From Burkholderiales bacterium (GTDB lineage Bacteria > Pseudomonadota > Gammaproteobacteria > Burkholderiales > Burkholderiaceae_D): DNA of 10,861 nt. The stretch lies in assembly GCA_028868455.1 (NCBI GenBank), contig JAGWUK010000048.1:1-10861 (forward strand), in the 5' to 3' direction. Below the pieces are notes generated by a model that saw nothing but the letters and a program-made list of their open reading frames with translations, was not told where the DNA came from and did no database searches. The position numbers were made by a program, and so were the translations under genes. Positions 1 to 6,991 of this stretch are shown piece after piece (position 1 is the stretch's first letter; each line of letters opens with the position of its first letter).

Positions 1-41
1 TCGGCGCGCAGATTGTAGTGGCTCAGTGCAATCGCTGCCAT
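1..41 (-). CDS. N-terminus of a possible VOC/glyoxalase-fold protein (partial)
   Basis: Reading the minus strand, an ATG at 39-41 opens a frame of 13 codons (MAAIALSHYNLRA) that runs off the left edge. It begins one base after the corA stop, as expected for the next gene of the same transcript. The short SHYNLRA segment resembles the first beta strand of vicinal-oxygen-chelate (glyoxalase/dioxygenase) proteins, where the His is often a metal ligand. That is recognition from very few residues, so the family is a guess; only the open frame and the tight spacing are seen directly. No strong Shine-Dalgarno sequence is visible before this ATG. Confidence 0.4.
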   Translation of the reverse strand, partial: MAAIALSHYNLRA

Positions 42-42
42 C

Positions 43-1011
43 TTATTTCAACCAGCCGCGACGGCGGAAATACCAGAACGGTGTAATTGCCGAAACCAGC
101 ATCAGCAGCAAAGCAAACGGATAACCAAAATTCCAGTCCAGTTCCGGGAACCAGCCACGGAAATTCATCCCGTAGATACTGGCGATCAGCGTCGGTGGCA
201 AGAATGCGACGCTGGCAACAGAGAAAATCTTGATGATCTTATTCTGGTTAATGTTAATAAAACCGACCGTCGCATCCATCAGAAAGTTGATTTTATCGAA
301 CAGAAACGAGGTGTGGCTATCCAGCGATTCAATATCGCGCAGAATCTGCCGCGCTTCTTCAAACTGATCGGCATTGAGCAAACGACCACGCATCAGGAAG
401 CTGACTGCACGGCGCGTATCCATCATATTGCGGCGGATACGGCCATTCAGATCTTCTTCCTGCGCGATAGCGTTCAGGGCTGCAGCGGCATCCAGATCGC
501 TGAATTCTTTTTGCAGGACTGCGTGGCTGACGTCTTCCAGGCTTTGGTACACGCCTTCAAGCGCATCGGCAGAATATTCGGCATCCGTCGCGTACAGATC
601 CAACAGCACGTCTTTGTAATCTTCGATCGAACCGGGGCGCGAACGCGCACGCATACGCACGAGGCGAAATACCGGCAGGTCAATGGTATGAACAGAAAAT
701 AAAATGTCGCGTGCGAGGATAAATGCAACCGTCACAGTGCGTGCCGGTTCGTCGTCATCGTCGATCAGGAAATCAGTACGAAGATGCAGATCATTGTTAT
801 CTGCTTCGTAATAACGCGCCGATGCCTCGATGTCCTTGACTTCGTCTTCACCCGGTAAAGTCACACCGTAAATACTCTTGACCCACTCTCGTTCTTCTTC
901 GTTCGGATCGGTCAGGTCTACCCAGATCGGCAGAGTATTTTCAAGGTCGGCGCGATTCTCGACATTGATCTGACTGAGCCGCCCATTATGCAAAACGAAA
1001 ACATTAATCAT
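43..1011 (-). CDS. corA: CorA magnesium/cobalt transporter
   Basis: Inner-membrane pentameric channel for Mg2+ (also Co2+ and Ni2+). The 322-residue protein matches the usual CorA length (E. coli 316). It has a long soluble cytoplasmic N-terminal domain (about residues 1-255) containing DIEASARYYE and VFRLVRMRARSR, then the stretch FININQNKIIKIFSV leading into TM1 (about 262-281). The signature YGMNF places GMN at 281-283, followed by a short periplasmic loop (FPELDWNFGYP) and TM2 (about 297-314), ending with the positive RRRGWLK inside. The ATG at 1009-1011 is preferred: a TTG ten codons upstream is in frame, but MINVFVLHNGRL aligns with the start of E. coli CorA and GGA lies about 10 bases before the ATG. 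The 151-base gap upstream separates it from the previous gene of the same strand, so it probably has its own promoter. Nothing in the protein looks damaged. Confidence 0.96.
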   Translation of the reverse strand: MINVFVLHNGRLSQINVENRADLENTLPIWVDLTDPNEEEREWVKSIYGVTLPGEDEVKDIEASARYYEADNNDLHLRTDFLIDDDDEPARTVTVAFILARDILFSVHTIDLPVFRLVRMRARSRPGSIEDYKDVLLDLYATDAEYSADALEGVYQSLEDVSHAVLQKEFSDLDAAAALNAIAQEEDLNGRIRRNMMDTRRAVSFLMRGRLLNADQFEEARQILRDIESLDSHTSFLFDKINFLMDATVGFININQNKIIKIFSVASVAFLPPTLIASIYGMNFRGWFPELDWNFGYPFALLLMLVSAITPFWYFRRRGWLK

Positions 1012-1050
1012 GGAGAATTCCGGAAAGTACGACGCAAACAAGTTGGCTGG

Positions 1051-1056
1051 ATTGTA
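1051..1056 (-). promoter_or_regulatory. Candidate -10 box for corA
   Basis: On the minus strand the gap between the small membrane-protein gene and corA holds TACAAT (five of six matches to TATAAT), which would start transcription about 33 bases before the corA ATG. No good -35 box stands 16-18 bases upstream, so this is weak. A second weak option is TTGTTT - 18 bases - AATAAT further upstream (near 1100-1130). I see no clear Mg2+-sensing leader or hairpin in this 151-base gap. Confidence 0.25.
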
Positions 1057-1162
1057 AACCCGTTAAACCTGTTTTGGTGCAGTGCGCCAGTAGCGCGACA
1101 CATTATTTTTTTGCCGCTACGACAGAAACAAGACGGATTACTCCGGCGAGAATTTTGCGGTC

Positions 1163-1645
1163 TTATCTTGTGGCTTTATCCAAGGCTTTTTCGAGCGCTT
1201 TCATGCGCAAATCCTGTTCGCCGTCGTTGCCGGTTTCCGTATCGGATGCGGGTGGTTTCGGATGCGTAAAACCCTGGGTTTCATGCAATTTGATCTGCTT
1301 AGTCGTCGGATTGCTGTCCAGGCATTCGGTGTCCGAATAGGTTACTTTGCCATTGATCGTGCAACGCCGTGCACCGGTACCGATCGTAACGGGCGCCGGC
1401 ATGCCGTTACCGCCCTGATCGCTATTGGCTTGCCCGCTTTCCTGGGTCTGGGCCGTAAGCCCACTGGCTTTTTTCAGTTCGCCAGAAATCACTTTCGCAG
1501 ATTTACCCCATCTGTCCCATACTTCCGGCATGGGCAAATGGCCGTGGCGCATCGTGTACAGTGCCAGCATGGCGGCACTTGCCACCAGCATGGACAGGAC
1601 GGCGACAGCCAACAAACTCACACCTTTTTGTGTGGGTAATTTCAT
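1163..1645 (-). CDS. Small single-pass membrane protein, DUF4124-like, unknown function
   Basis: A 160-residue protein I cannot assign. Visible parts: a short polar N-terminus (MKLPTQKG), one hydrophobic segment at about 9-31, a low-complexity Gln/Ser/Gly linker (about 64-82), then CTINGKVTYSDTEC (95-108), and a charged C-terminal tail (about 140-160). The GK(V)TYSDT core resembles the DUF4124 strand pair found in many exported proteobacterial proteins, and the two Cys flanking it could form a periplasmic disulfide. KG followed directly by a hydrophobic helix is also reminiscent of type IV pilin-like leaders, but position +5 is Ala rather than Glu, so prepilin processing is doubtful. The ATG overlaps the mtgA stop (ATGA), with GGAG six bases upstream inside mtgA, so it is the last gene of the rnb operon and probably translationally coupled. 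A role near the envelope is an inference from topology and context. Confidence 0.8.
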   Translation of the reverse strand: MKLPTQKGVSLLAVAVLSMLVASAAMLALYTMRHGHLPMPEVWDRWGKSAKVISGELKKASGLTAQTQESGQANSDQGGNGMPAPVTIGTGARRCTINGKVTYSDTECLDSNPTTKQIKLHETQGFTHPKPPASDTETGNDGEQDLRMKALEKALDKATR

Positions 1646-2337
1646 GGCAGCTCCGCATTATTCATGCGTTTCAAAATCAGCTCAGAACGCCTTTGCAAAT
1701 AGGCCGAGCCGGTGTTTTTGTCAAAGTAGCGTGGCTTGGGCAACATCACCGCCAGCCGCGCCGCCTGCAGTGGGCTGAGTGCCGCAGCGCTGATGCCGTA
1801 ATAATGCTGGGAAGCGGCCTCTGCTCCAAAAACGCCGACACCCCATTCGACCACATTCAGATAAATTTCCAGAATGCGCTCTTTGTCCATGCAGAATTCC
1901 AGCATATAGGTAATGATCAGCTCCTGTCCTTTGCGCAGATAACTACGTTGCCCGGACAGAAAAAGATTTTTGGCTAATTGCTGTGTGATGGTCGAACCGC
2001 CCGAAACAACTTTGCCTTTTTTCTGATTCTTTTCATAGGCCTTTTGCATGGCTTCCCAATCCACGCCTTCGTGATCGACAAAGGTGTCGTCTTCGGAAGC
2101 GATCACAGCACGTTTCAGATGATTGGAAATGCGCTGGTAAGGCACCCACTTGTGCTGCAAATGCGCACGCGGATTTTTTTCCTGCAACAGGCTGAGCTGA
2201 TGGCGCATGAAGCTGGTCGATGTCGGATTGTGGTCCACCCACCAGTAAATCTGCACCAGGAAATACGATTGCAAAAGCAAAAATAAAACGACTGGCATCA
2301 CCACCAGCCAAAACAGCAGACGTCGCAGCAGCTTCAT
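1642..2337 (-). CDS. mtgA: Monofunctional peptidoglycan transglycosylase
   Basis: Polymerises lipid II into glycan strands at the periplasmic face of the inner membrane (GT51 family, without a transpeptidase domain). The 231-residue length is normal for MtgA. An N-terminal membrane anchor (about 7-30) is followed by the complete GT51 motif set: AVIASEDDTFVDHEG (77-91, catalytic Glu82), GGSTITQQLAKNLFLS (113-128), RKGQE (135-139), ILEIYLNVVEWG (155-166) and GVFGAEAASQHYYG (168-181). The open frame extends 41 codons further upstream, but most of that overlaps aroE. The ATG at 2335-2337 is chosen because a full AGGAGG lies four bases before it and the protein then begins with its anchor. It lies 44 bases after the aroE stop, and its TGA overlaps the start of the next gene. 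Confidence 0.96.
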   Translation of the reverse strand: MKLLRRLLFWLVVMPVVLFLLLQSYFLVQIYWWVDHNPTSTSFMRHQLSLLQEKNPRAHLQHKWVPYQRISNHLKRAVIASEDDTFVDHEGVDWEAMQKAYEKNQKKGKVVSGGSTITQQLAKNLFLSGQRSYLRKGQELIITYMLEFCMDKERILEIYLNVVEWGVGVFGAEAASQHYYGISAAALSPLQAARLAVMLPKPRYFDKNTGSAYLQRRSELILKRMNNAELP

Positions 2338-2340
2338 GCG

Positions 2341-2347
2341 ACCTCCT
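2341..2347 (-). promoter_or_regulatory. Strong Shine-Dalgarno of mtgA
   Basis: The minus strand reads AGGAGGT CGC ATG. This is the strongest ribosome-binding site in the window and fixes the mtgA start. Spacing is slightly short (four bases from AGGAGG to ATG). mtgA is the one gene of its operon that does not overlap its upstream neighbour, which fits its having its own ribosome-binding site. Confidence 0.8.
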
Positions 2348-2381
2348 GAGCATTCTTGCGATTGGCTACGCGTTTGTTCAT

Positions 2382-3257
2382 TTACGTCAGTTCTTTTTGT
2401 AAATCGGCACGCAGGTCGGCCAATAATTGGGATGTTTCCGGGCGCACACCGCGCCAGCATAAAAAGGCTTCTGCTGCCTGCTCGACCAGCATGCCCAGCC
2501 CATCGCGACAGTCCGCACCATGCAGCGCAGCCAGTTGTAAAAAGGCGGTTGGCCGGGTGCCGTACATCATGTCGTATGCCAGCGTTTTCGGCTGGAATAC
2601 GCTGACCGGTATTGGCGGAACATCATCGTGCAAACTGGCCGAAGTGGCGTTGATGATGATGTCGAAAGTTTGCTGCAATTCGCTCAATGTTGATGCCAGT
2701 ACCGGTACGTTTGCACATGCGCCGGACGCCATCACGGATTGCGCCAGCGTCGCCAGTTCTTGCGCTTTCGCCAGCGTGCGGTTGGCGATCACCAGTTCAG
2801 CAGGCATCTGTTCCAGCAAGGGCAGCAAAGCGCCACGCGCGGCACCGCCGGCGCCGAGCAAGAGTAGACGTTTGCCATGCAAGCTGCATCCTGCATTGCC
2901 AACGATATCGTTCACCAGGCCTATGCCATCGGTGTTGTCGCCAAAAATCTCGCCGCCGTCAAAACGCAAAGTATTGACGGCGCCAGCAACCTGCGCACGC
3001 GGCGTCAGGCGATTTGCCAGTGTAAAGGCTTCCAGTTTAAACGGCACTGTGACGTTCGCGCCCTTGCCGCCACCATCACGAAATGCCAGTACGCTGGCGA
3101 CAAAACCGTCCAGCGGAGCCAGCAGGCGCTGATAGTCCAGCGCTTGTGCGGTCTGCGCAGCAAAGCGCGCATGGATCGCCGGCGATTTGCTGTGTGCGAC
3201 CGGATTGCCGATCACAACATAACGATCGACCGTGGCTGACGTAGGCGAGGCGCTCAT
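2382..3257 (-). CDS. aroE: Shikimate dehydrogenase (NADP-dependent)
   Basis: Cytoplasmic enzyme that reduces 3-dehydroshikimate to shikimate, the fourth step of the chorismate pathway. The 291 residues fit the family (usually 270-290). Seen in order: VIGNPVAHSKSPAIHARFA (15-33, shikimate-binding Ser pair), GANVTVPFK with catalytic Lys74, AGAVNTL (91-97), GDNTDGIGL with Asp110 pairing with the Lys, the Rossmann glycine loop GAGGAARGALLPLL (135-148), NRT (159-161, the NADP-phosphate-binding position), IINATSASL (201-209) and DGLGMLVEQAAEAF (252-265). All key residues are present. The ATG overlaps the stop of the upstream TonB-like gene (ATGA at 3254-3257), with AGAGGAAAG upstream as ribosome-binding site. 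Codon use looks like that of its neighbours. Confidence 0.97.
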   Translation of the reverse strand: MSASPTSATVDRYVVIGNPVAHSKSPAIHARFAAQTAQALDYQRLLAPLDGFVASVLAFRDGGGKGANVTVPFKLEAFTLANRLTPRAQVAGAVNTLRFDGGEIFGDNTDGIGLVNDIVGNAGCSLHGKRLLLLGAGGAARGALLPLLEQMPAELVIANRTLAKAQELATLAQSVMASGACANVPVLASTLSELQQTFDIIINATSASLHDDVPPIPVSVFQPKTLAYDMMYGTRPTAFLQLAALHGADCRDGLGMLVEQAAEAFLCWRGVRPETSQLLADLRADLQKELT

Positions 3258-4183
3258 TCTTTCTTTCCTCTTAATTCCGTTTCCAGCTGCTGATCACGCG
3301 TAAATTTAAAGCGGGTGATGACTACCCACAAATCGTCCTTATCGCCGGAGCGCATGTTTTGTGGAAATTTGCCGAACGGGGCGGCCTGACGCACGATATG
3401 CAAGGCCGCCTTGTCCAGCGCCTTGCTGCCAGAAGACTTTTCTATGCGCGGGCCGCCTTCTTTTTCGTAGATGCTGCCATCCTGAAAAATCGGGATATAG
3501 ACGATCAGTTCGCCGTACAGTTTTTTACCGTTATGTTGCGGGAAGTTCAGCGTGCCGACATCCTCAATGCGCTTTTGCAGGGATTTGTAATAGATCGCGT
3601 AACCGACTTTTCGCGTGCTTGGCGTAATGAAGGTTTTACGCGGACGCTTGTTCTGGTCTTCTATGGTCTGCGAAATTTCGGCAGCCATACGCGCCAGTGC
3701 CTGCGTGGTATCCAGGTCATCGCGGCCATCCGGCTGCTGGCGGCTGTCATCCAGTCGTTTTTTTTCTTGTTGCGGCAAGCGAAATAATTCCTTGCTTTTG
3801 GCCTGATCCAGCAATTGCTTCTGTTGCGCTTCCAGCTCGGCAATACGGCGCGTGGCAGCGCGTACGCTGTCGCCGTTTTCGGTCTTGCGCATGTCCGGCA
3901 ACGGCGATTTGCTGCGGCCGCTGTCGTGCGCGCCGCCGCCATCCAGATCGGCTTGCGCAAGGGCATCCGCCTTTAAGGGCTTTTTGTCATGCTTGGAATT
4001 GACCAGAATGACTTCCAGCCCGGGGTCAGCGGGTTTGCTGATCGCTGTAGCGGGCATCACAAAATGCAACAGCAGCAGAATGGCGTGCACCACCAGAGAG
4101 ATGGTGACGGCAATCGACAGGATCAGGTTGTCGAAGATCCCTTTGCCGGGCAGGCTGGCTGATTTTTCCGTCGGACTATTCAT
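3254..4183 (-). CDS. TonB-family energy transducer-like protein
   Basis: A 309-residue inner-membrane protein with TonB/TolA architecture. Order: cytoplasmic N-terminus (1-19), one membrane helix (about 20-42), a periplasmic spacer rich in charged residues with a probable coiled coil (about 108-150, ATRRIAELEAQQKQLLDQA), then a C-terminal TonB-like domain (about 190-296) with YYKSLQKRIEDVGTLNFP, GELIVYIPIFQDGSI and ALDKAALHIVRQAAPFGKFP. The membrane helix carries SLVVH (Ser29-x3-His33), the SxxxH motif that in E. coli TonB and TolA is needed to respond to the proton motive force through ExbBD/TolQR. TonB's Pro-rich spacer is absent, so the spacer is more TolA-like. No exbB/exbD is in the window, so its partners must be elsewhere. 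Its ATG shares one base with the rnb stop (TAATG), and its stop overlaps aroE. The outer-membrane partner is unknown. Confidence 0.85.
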   Translation of the reverse strand: MNSPTEKSASLPGKGIFDNLILSIAVTISLVVHAILLLLHFVMPATAISKPADPGLEVILVNSKHDKKPLKADALAQADLDGGGAHDSGRSKSPLPDMRKTENGDSVRAATRRIAELEAQQKQLLDQAKSKELFRLPQQEKKRLDDSRQQPDGRDDLDTTQALARMAAEISQTIEDQNKRPRKTFITPSTRKVGYAIYYKSLQKRIEDVGTLNFPQHNGKKLYGELIVYIPIFQDGSIYEKEGGPRIEKSSGSKALDKAALHIVRQAAPFGKFPQNMRSGDKDDLWVVITRFKFTRDQQLETELRGKKE

Positions 4184-6279
4184 TACTCGGCTTGCGGCAA
4201 TTCTTCAGTTTCGGCTACGGGTTGATCGGCGATGGACATTGCTTCGTCGTCGTTCGCGCCGGACTCGCTGGTTTCTCCGGACTCAGGCGCATCGCTGGCG
4301 ACGGCATCCTCTTCTTCCAGACCAGCTTCAGCTTCCAGTTCTTCGTCTTCATCCAGCTCGGTAACGGTAGAGAGTAATTCCAGCAGACGTGCTTCGACGG
4401 TCAGATCGACTTCATCCCAGCGCAGAATATCGAGGCGAACCTGCGCGCCGCGTGCTGTTTGCGGCATGCCGGGCAAACGGATGATCAAAGGAATATCGAC
4501 TAAACGCAGGACTTCATCTTTCAGAACCACCGCCTCAACCTGGCGGGCGTTTTCCTGCTCCAGCCAGCGCAGGCACCAGTAGCGTTCCATATTATTCTGG
4601 AAATCGGCGTAGGCCGAGTAGGCCGCATCAAATCCCGAGACGATGGCGAACAGATCGGCATCTTTGGGCTTGAACGGTGCCACCAGCGGCGCTGTCACGC
4701 CATTGCGCGCACAAGCGATGATCTGCCATTGATTGACGAGATCGGTGTAGCGACGCAGCGGCGACGTACTCCAGGCGTATTGGTCAACGCCGAGCCCCTG
4801 ATGCGGTGCGGCGTGTGTCAGCATGCGTACTTGCATGCGAGCCGCCCAGCCGCCAGGGCCGCGGCCACCGGCGACGCCCTGCGCACGATAAATGCCGGGA
4901 ATGCCGCAATCGTTCATGAGTTTGCCCCAGGTGCTGTTGGCAAAAATCATTAATTCGGCAACGATCTTGTCGAGCGGCGCGCCACGCTTGCGGCGTACGA
5001 TGGAGACGACATCGTCTTCCACATAAAAATTAAAATCGACGCGGTTGGTCTGCTCCGGTTTCATGCCGAAACTTTCGCGTTTGGCCATGCGCCCTTTTTC
5101 CAGCACTTGCGCCCATTGCCACAAGCGGGCAATTTCCGCTTTGTGCGGATAGTCGCCTGCGTCGTTGGCAAGGTTTTCTTCGGTCACCAGCGCATCCAGG
5201 TCGTTGTGACGCAGATTGGAGGCCATCGGTATCGCTTCGACTTTGGTTTCTGTGGCGAGCACGCTCCAGTCTTCGGTGTTGATCGTCGCGTACAAAGACA
5301 GCGCCGGACGGGTTTGCCCCGCGCCCAGCGTGTAGGCGTCGACCAGTTCATCGGGCAGCATGGTGATTTTGTCGCCGGGCATGTAGACCGTGGACATGCG
5401 TGCCCTGGCAATCTGATCCAGCGCGTCGCCGCGCGTGATTCCGAGCGCCGGTGCAGCAATATGAATGCCGACGCGCAATTGCCCCTGACCGAGATCGGTG
5501 ACAGAAAACGCATCGTCTATTTCGGTCGTCGTCACGTCGTCAATGGAGAACGCCTGCACATCGGCCACCGGTAAATCGGTCGGCAAGGCCGGTACAGTAA
5601 TCGACGGGAAACCGACGCCTTTCGGGAAATGTTCGAAATGGAATTTCGCCAGATGCAGTTGTTTGAGGCTGCTCAGACCACCATTCGCCAGCATCAGTCG
5701 CGGTGCCGTGGTTTGCAACACATCGCAGGCTTCTGCCAGGGCTTTGTATTCGATACTGTTTTTGTCCGGTTTGAACAGAAGTTGCAGCGCCAGCGATTTC
5801 ATCACTTCCGGCAACCGATGCTGTTTCAGCTGATCGACATAGCTTGCCTGTACCAGCAATTGCTGTTTTTTCTTTTCTATGCCGGCCAGCGCGGCTTTCA
5901 GCGATGCTTCGGGTGCGGCCTTGTAGCGGCCACGCCCTTTTTTGTAGAAATAAACCGGGGCATTGTGCAGCGCCAGGATCAGGCTGGCGGCTTCGACTGC
6001 TTGCAACGCGTGCCCGAAATATTCAGCGCCCAGCTCGGCGAATCCGAATTCTTCCTGACCAGCGACTTCCCATAAAAACTCCAGATCAATGTCCGCCGCG
6101 GCGGCTTTGGCCTGCTCGAGCAACGTCGCCGGATCTGGCGCGGTGAATTGCAGCAAGACATCCTTGGCCTTTACTTTGCTCCGTTTGCCGCTGGCCAGCT
6201 CGACCTGATATGCCTCACCGGCTTGCGACAGCACGCTGCCTGCCTTGAAATCGCCGGATTCTTCGAAAAATAAATTCAT
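4183..6279 (-). CDS. rnb: RNase II-family 3'-5' exoribonuclease
   Basis: Processive hydrolytic 3'-5' degradation of single-stranded RNA in the cytoplasm. The 698-residue protein contains an RNB domain (about 230-560): FSIDDVTTTEIDDAFSV supplies the metal-binding acids Asp247, Asp255 and Asp256, with Glu253 where E. coli RNase II has Asp207. VGIHIAAP (271-278), MSTVYMPGDKITMLP (295-309) and STSPLRRYTDLVNQW (504-518, holding the conserved Arg) follow. After the RNB domain there is only a short OB/S1-like segment (about 580-635), then a strongly acidic tail: 23 of the last 57 residues are Asp/Glu, with no Lys/Arg. The ATG at 6277-6279 is preferred over an in-frame TTG seven codons upstream; neither has a strong ribosome-binding site. 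It is the first gene of a five-gene operon and overlaps the TonB-like gene by one base. It belongs to the RNase II rather than the RNase R group by length and lack of long basic ends. Confidence 0.92.
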   Translation of the reverse strand: MNLFFEESGDFKAGSVLSQAGEAYQVELASGKRSKVKAKDVLLQFTAPDPATLLEQAKAAAADIDLEFLWEVAGQEEFGFAELGAEYFGHALQAVEAASLILALHNAPVYFYKKGRGRYKAAPEASLKAALAGIEKKKQQLLVQASYVDQLKQHRLPEVMKSLALQLLFKPDKNSIEYKALAEACDVLQTTAPRLMLANGGLSSLKQLHLAKFHFEHFPKGVGFPSITVPALPTDLPVADVQAFSIDDVTTTEIDDAFSVTDLGQGQLRVGIHIAAPALGITRGDALDQIARARMSTVYMPGDKITMLPDELVDAYTLGAGQTRPALSLYATINTEDWSVLATETKVEAIPMASNLRHNDLDALVTEENLANDAGDYPHKAEIARLWQWAQVLEKGRMAKRESFGMKPEQTNRVDFNFYVEDDVVSIVRRKRGAPLDKIVAELMIFANSTWGKLMNDCGIPGIYRAQGVAGGRGPGGWAARMQVRMLTHAAPHQGLGVDQYAWSTSPLRRYTDLVNQWQIIACARNGVTAPLVAPFKPKDADLFAIVSGFDAAYSAYADFQNNMERYWCLRWLEQENARQVEAVVLKDEVLRLVDIPLIIRLPGMPQTARGAQVRLDILRWDEVDLTVEARLLELLSTVTELDEDEELEAEAGLEEEDAVASDAPESGETSESGANDDEAMSIADQPVAETEELPQAE

Positions 6280-6362
6280 TCCAATTTCTTTACAAACCAA
6301 AACTCGTTATTAGGGGGAGTATGCTAAAAATTCGACTCAAAACGCGCGTATTTAAAGCGGCA

Positions 6363-6391
6363 ATTAAAAATACTCTCTACTAGTATGTCAA
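6363..6391 (-). promoter_or_regulatory. Sigma-70-type promoter of the rnb operon
   Basis: On the minus strand a perfect -35 box TTGACA (6386-6391) is followed after 17 bases by TTTAAT (6363-6368, five of six matches). The -35 box begins directly after the ubiC stop codon. Predicted transcription start is near 6356, giving a leader of about 75 bases before the rnb ATG. The spacer is filled by an imperfect dyad, ATACT-N7-AGTAT (6370-6386), and also contains the 8-base palindrome TACTAGTA (6378-6385), so a repressor site is conceivable. No terminator is visible between ubiC and this promoter, so read-through from mpl-yqiA-ubiC is possible. Confidence 0.75.
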
Positions 6392-6991
6392 TTATTCCAA
6401 TGCCAGTGCGAGAACGCCTGGCAAAAATATTTCGGTCACCAGCAAACAACCGCCTTTGCGCCAAAACAGCGACCGCCGCGCAGGCAGGCTGCCCCATGCG
6501 CTGGCCTGGGGCTGAACGCCGATCAGGCGGCGCATCAGCGGATGGTTGGCATGCAAACGCGCAAACGACAATTTGCCACGGATGACTTGCGGATCATTAA
6601 ACAAAGTACTGCCCAGCGATTTTTCACCGAGTGCATGAAACAGCGGCCATTGCGTTGCACTGGCCGTCAGCGGCACCACAGTGTGCCCGTAAATCATGGC
6701 CTGACCATCGCAACACAGCAGCACTTCGCGTTCATGTACTTTAGCGCGACGCGCCAATCCTATGGCCGCATATTCATCGTCGAGGCACATTGCTGTTTCC
6801 TGCGACAGGCGCTGCACACGAAATTGCTGGCAACGCGCCATCAGTCTGGCCGTCAGCGATCCACGATTGCGCAGCCAGTCGGCCATCGGCGCCGAAACAT
6901 GGACGGCATTCACATGCGCATGCCATTTGGCTGCGCCGGGTCGCCAGACGGCTTGGCGTGGCAGCATCAGCTTGCCGCGAAAATCACGCAT
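6392..6991 (-). CDS. ubiC: Chorismate pyruvate-lyase
   Basis: Cleaves chorismate to 4-hydroxybenzoate and pyruvate, the first committed step of ubiquinone synthesis, in the cytoplasm. About 199 residues. Family features seen: MADWLRNRGSLTARL (36-50), REVLLCCDGQAMIYGHTVVP (substrate-pocket Arg and Thr-Val-Val-Pro strand), LGSTLFNDPQVIRGKLSFAR, and the C-terminal ARRSLFW...LLVTEIFLP with the conserved RRS and the Glu of the active site. The start is uncertain. The open frame reaches back to 7090, but that would overlap yqiA by over 100 bases; realistic ATGs end at 7000, 6991 and 6967. I chose 6991 (8-base overlap with the yqiA stop); 6967 would give 191 residues. No strong Shine-Dalgarno favours any of them. 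It is the last gene of mpl-yqiA-ubiC. Confidence 0.9.
   Translation of the reverse strand: MRDFRGKLMLPRQAVWRPGAAKWHAHVNAVHVSAPMADWLRNRGSLTARLMARCQQFRVQRLSQETAMCLDDEYAAIGLARRAKVHEREVLLCCDGQAMIYGHTVVPLTASATQWPLFHALGEKSLGSTLFNDPQVIRGKLSFARLHANHPLMRRLIGVQPQASAWGSLPARRSLFWRKGGCLLVTEIFLPGVLALALE

Noticed and set aside
1082..1098. Inverted repeat GCGC-CAGTA-GCGC upstream of corA, near a run of seven T on the plus strand
   Set aside because: The stem is short, the T-run is not adjacent, and no plus-strand gene ends there.
1128..1150. Possible terminator after the small membrane-protein gene (CGGA-GTAA-TCCG then TCTTGTTTC)
   Set aside because: The stem is only four base pairs and the T-tract is broken, too weak to call.
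2338..2460. Upstream extension of mtgA
   Set aside because: Most of it overlaps aroE, and the strong AGGAGG before 2337 marks the true start.
2356..3132. 258-codon plus-strand open frame
   Set aside because: Antisense to aroE, which is clearly real; the translation is Ser/Pro/Ala-rich shadow sequence without domain features.
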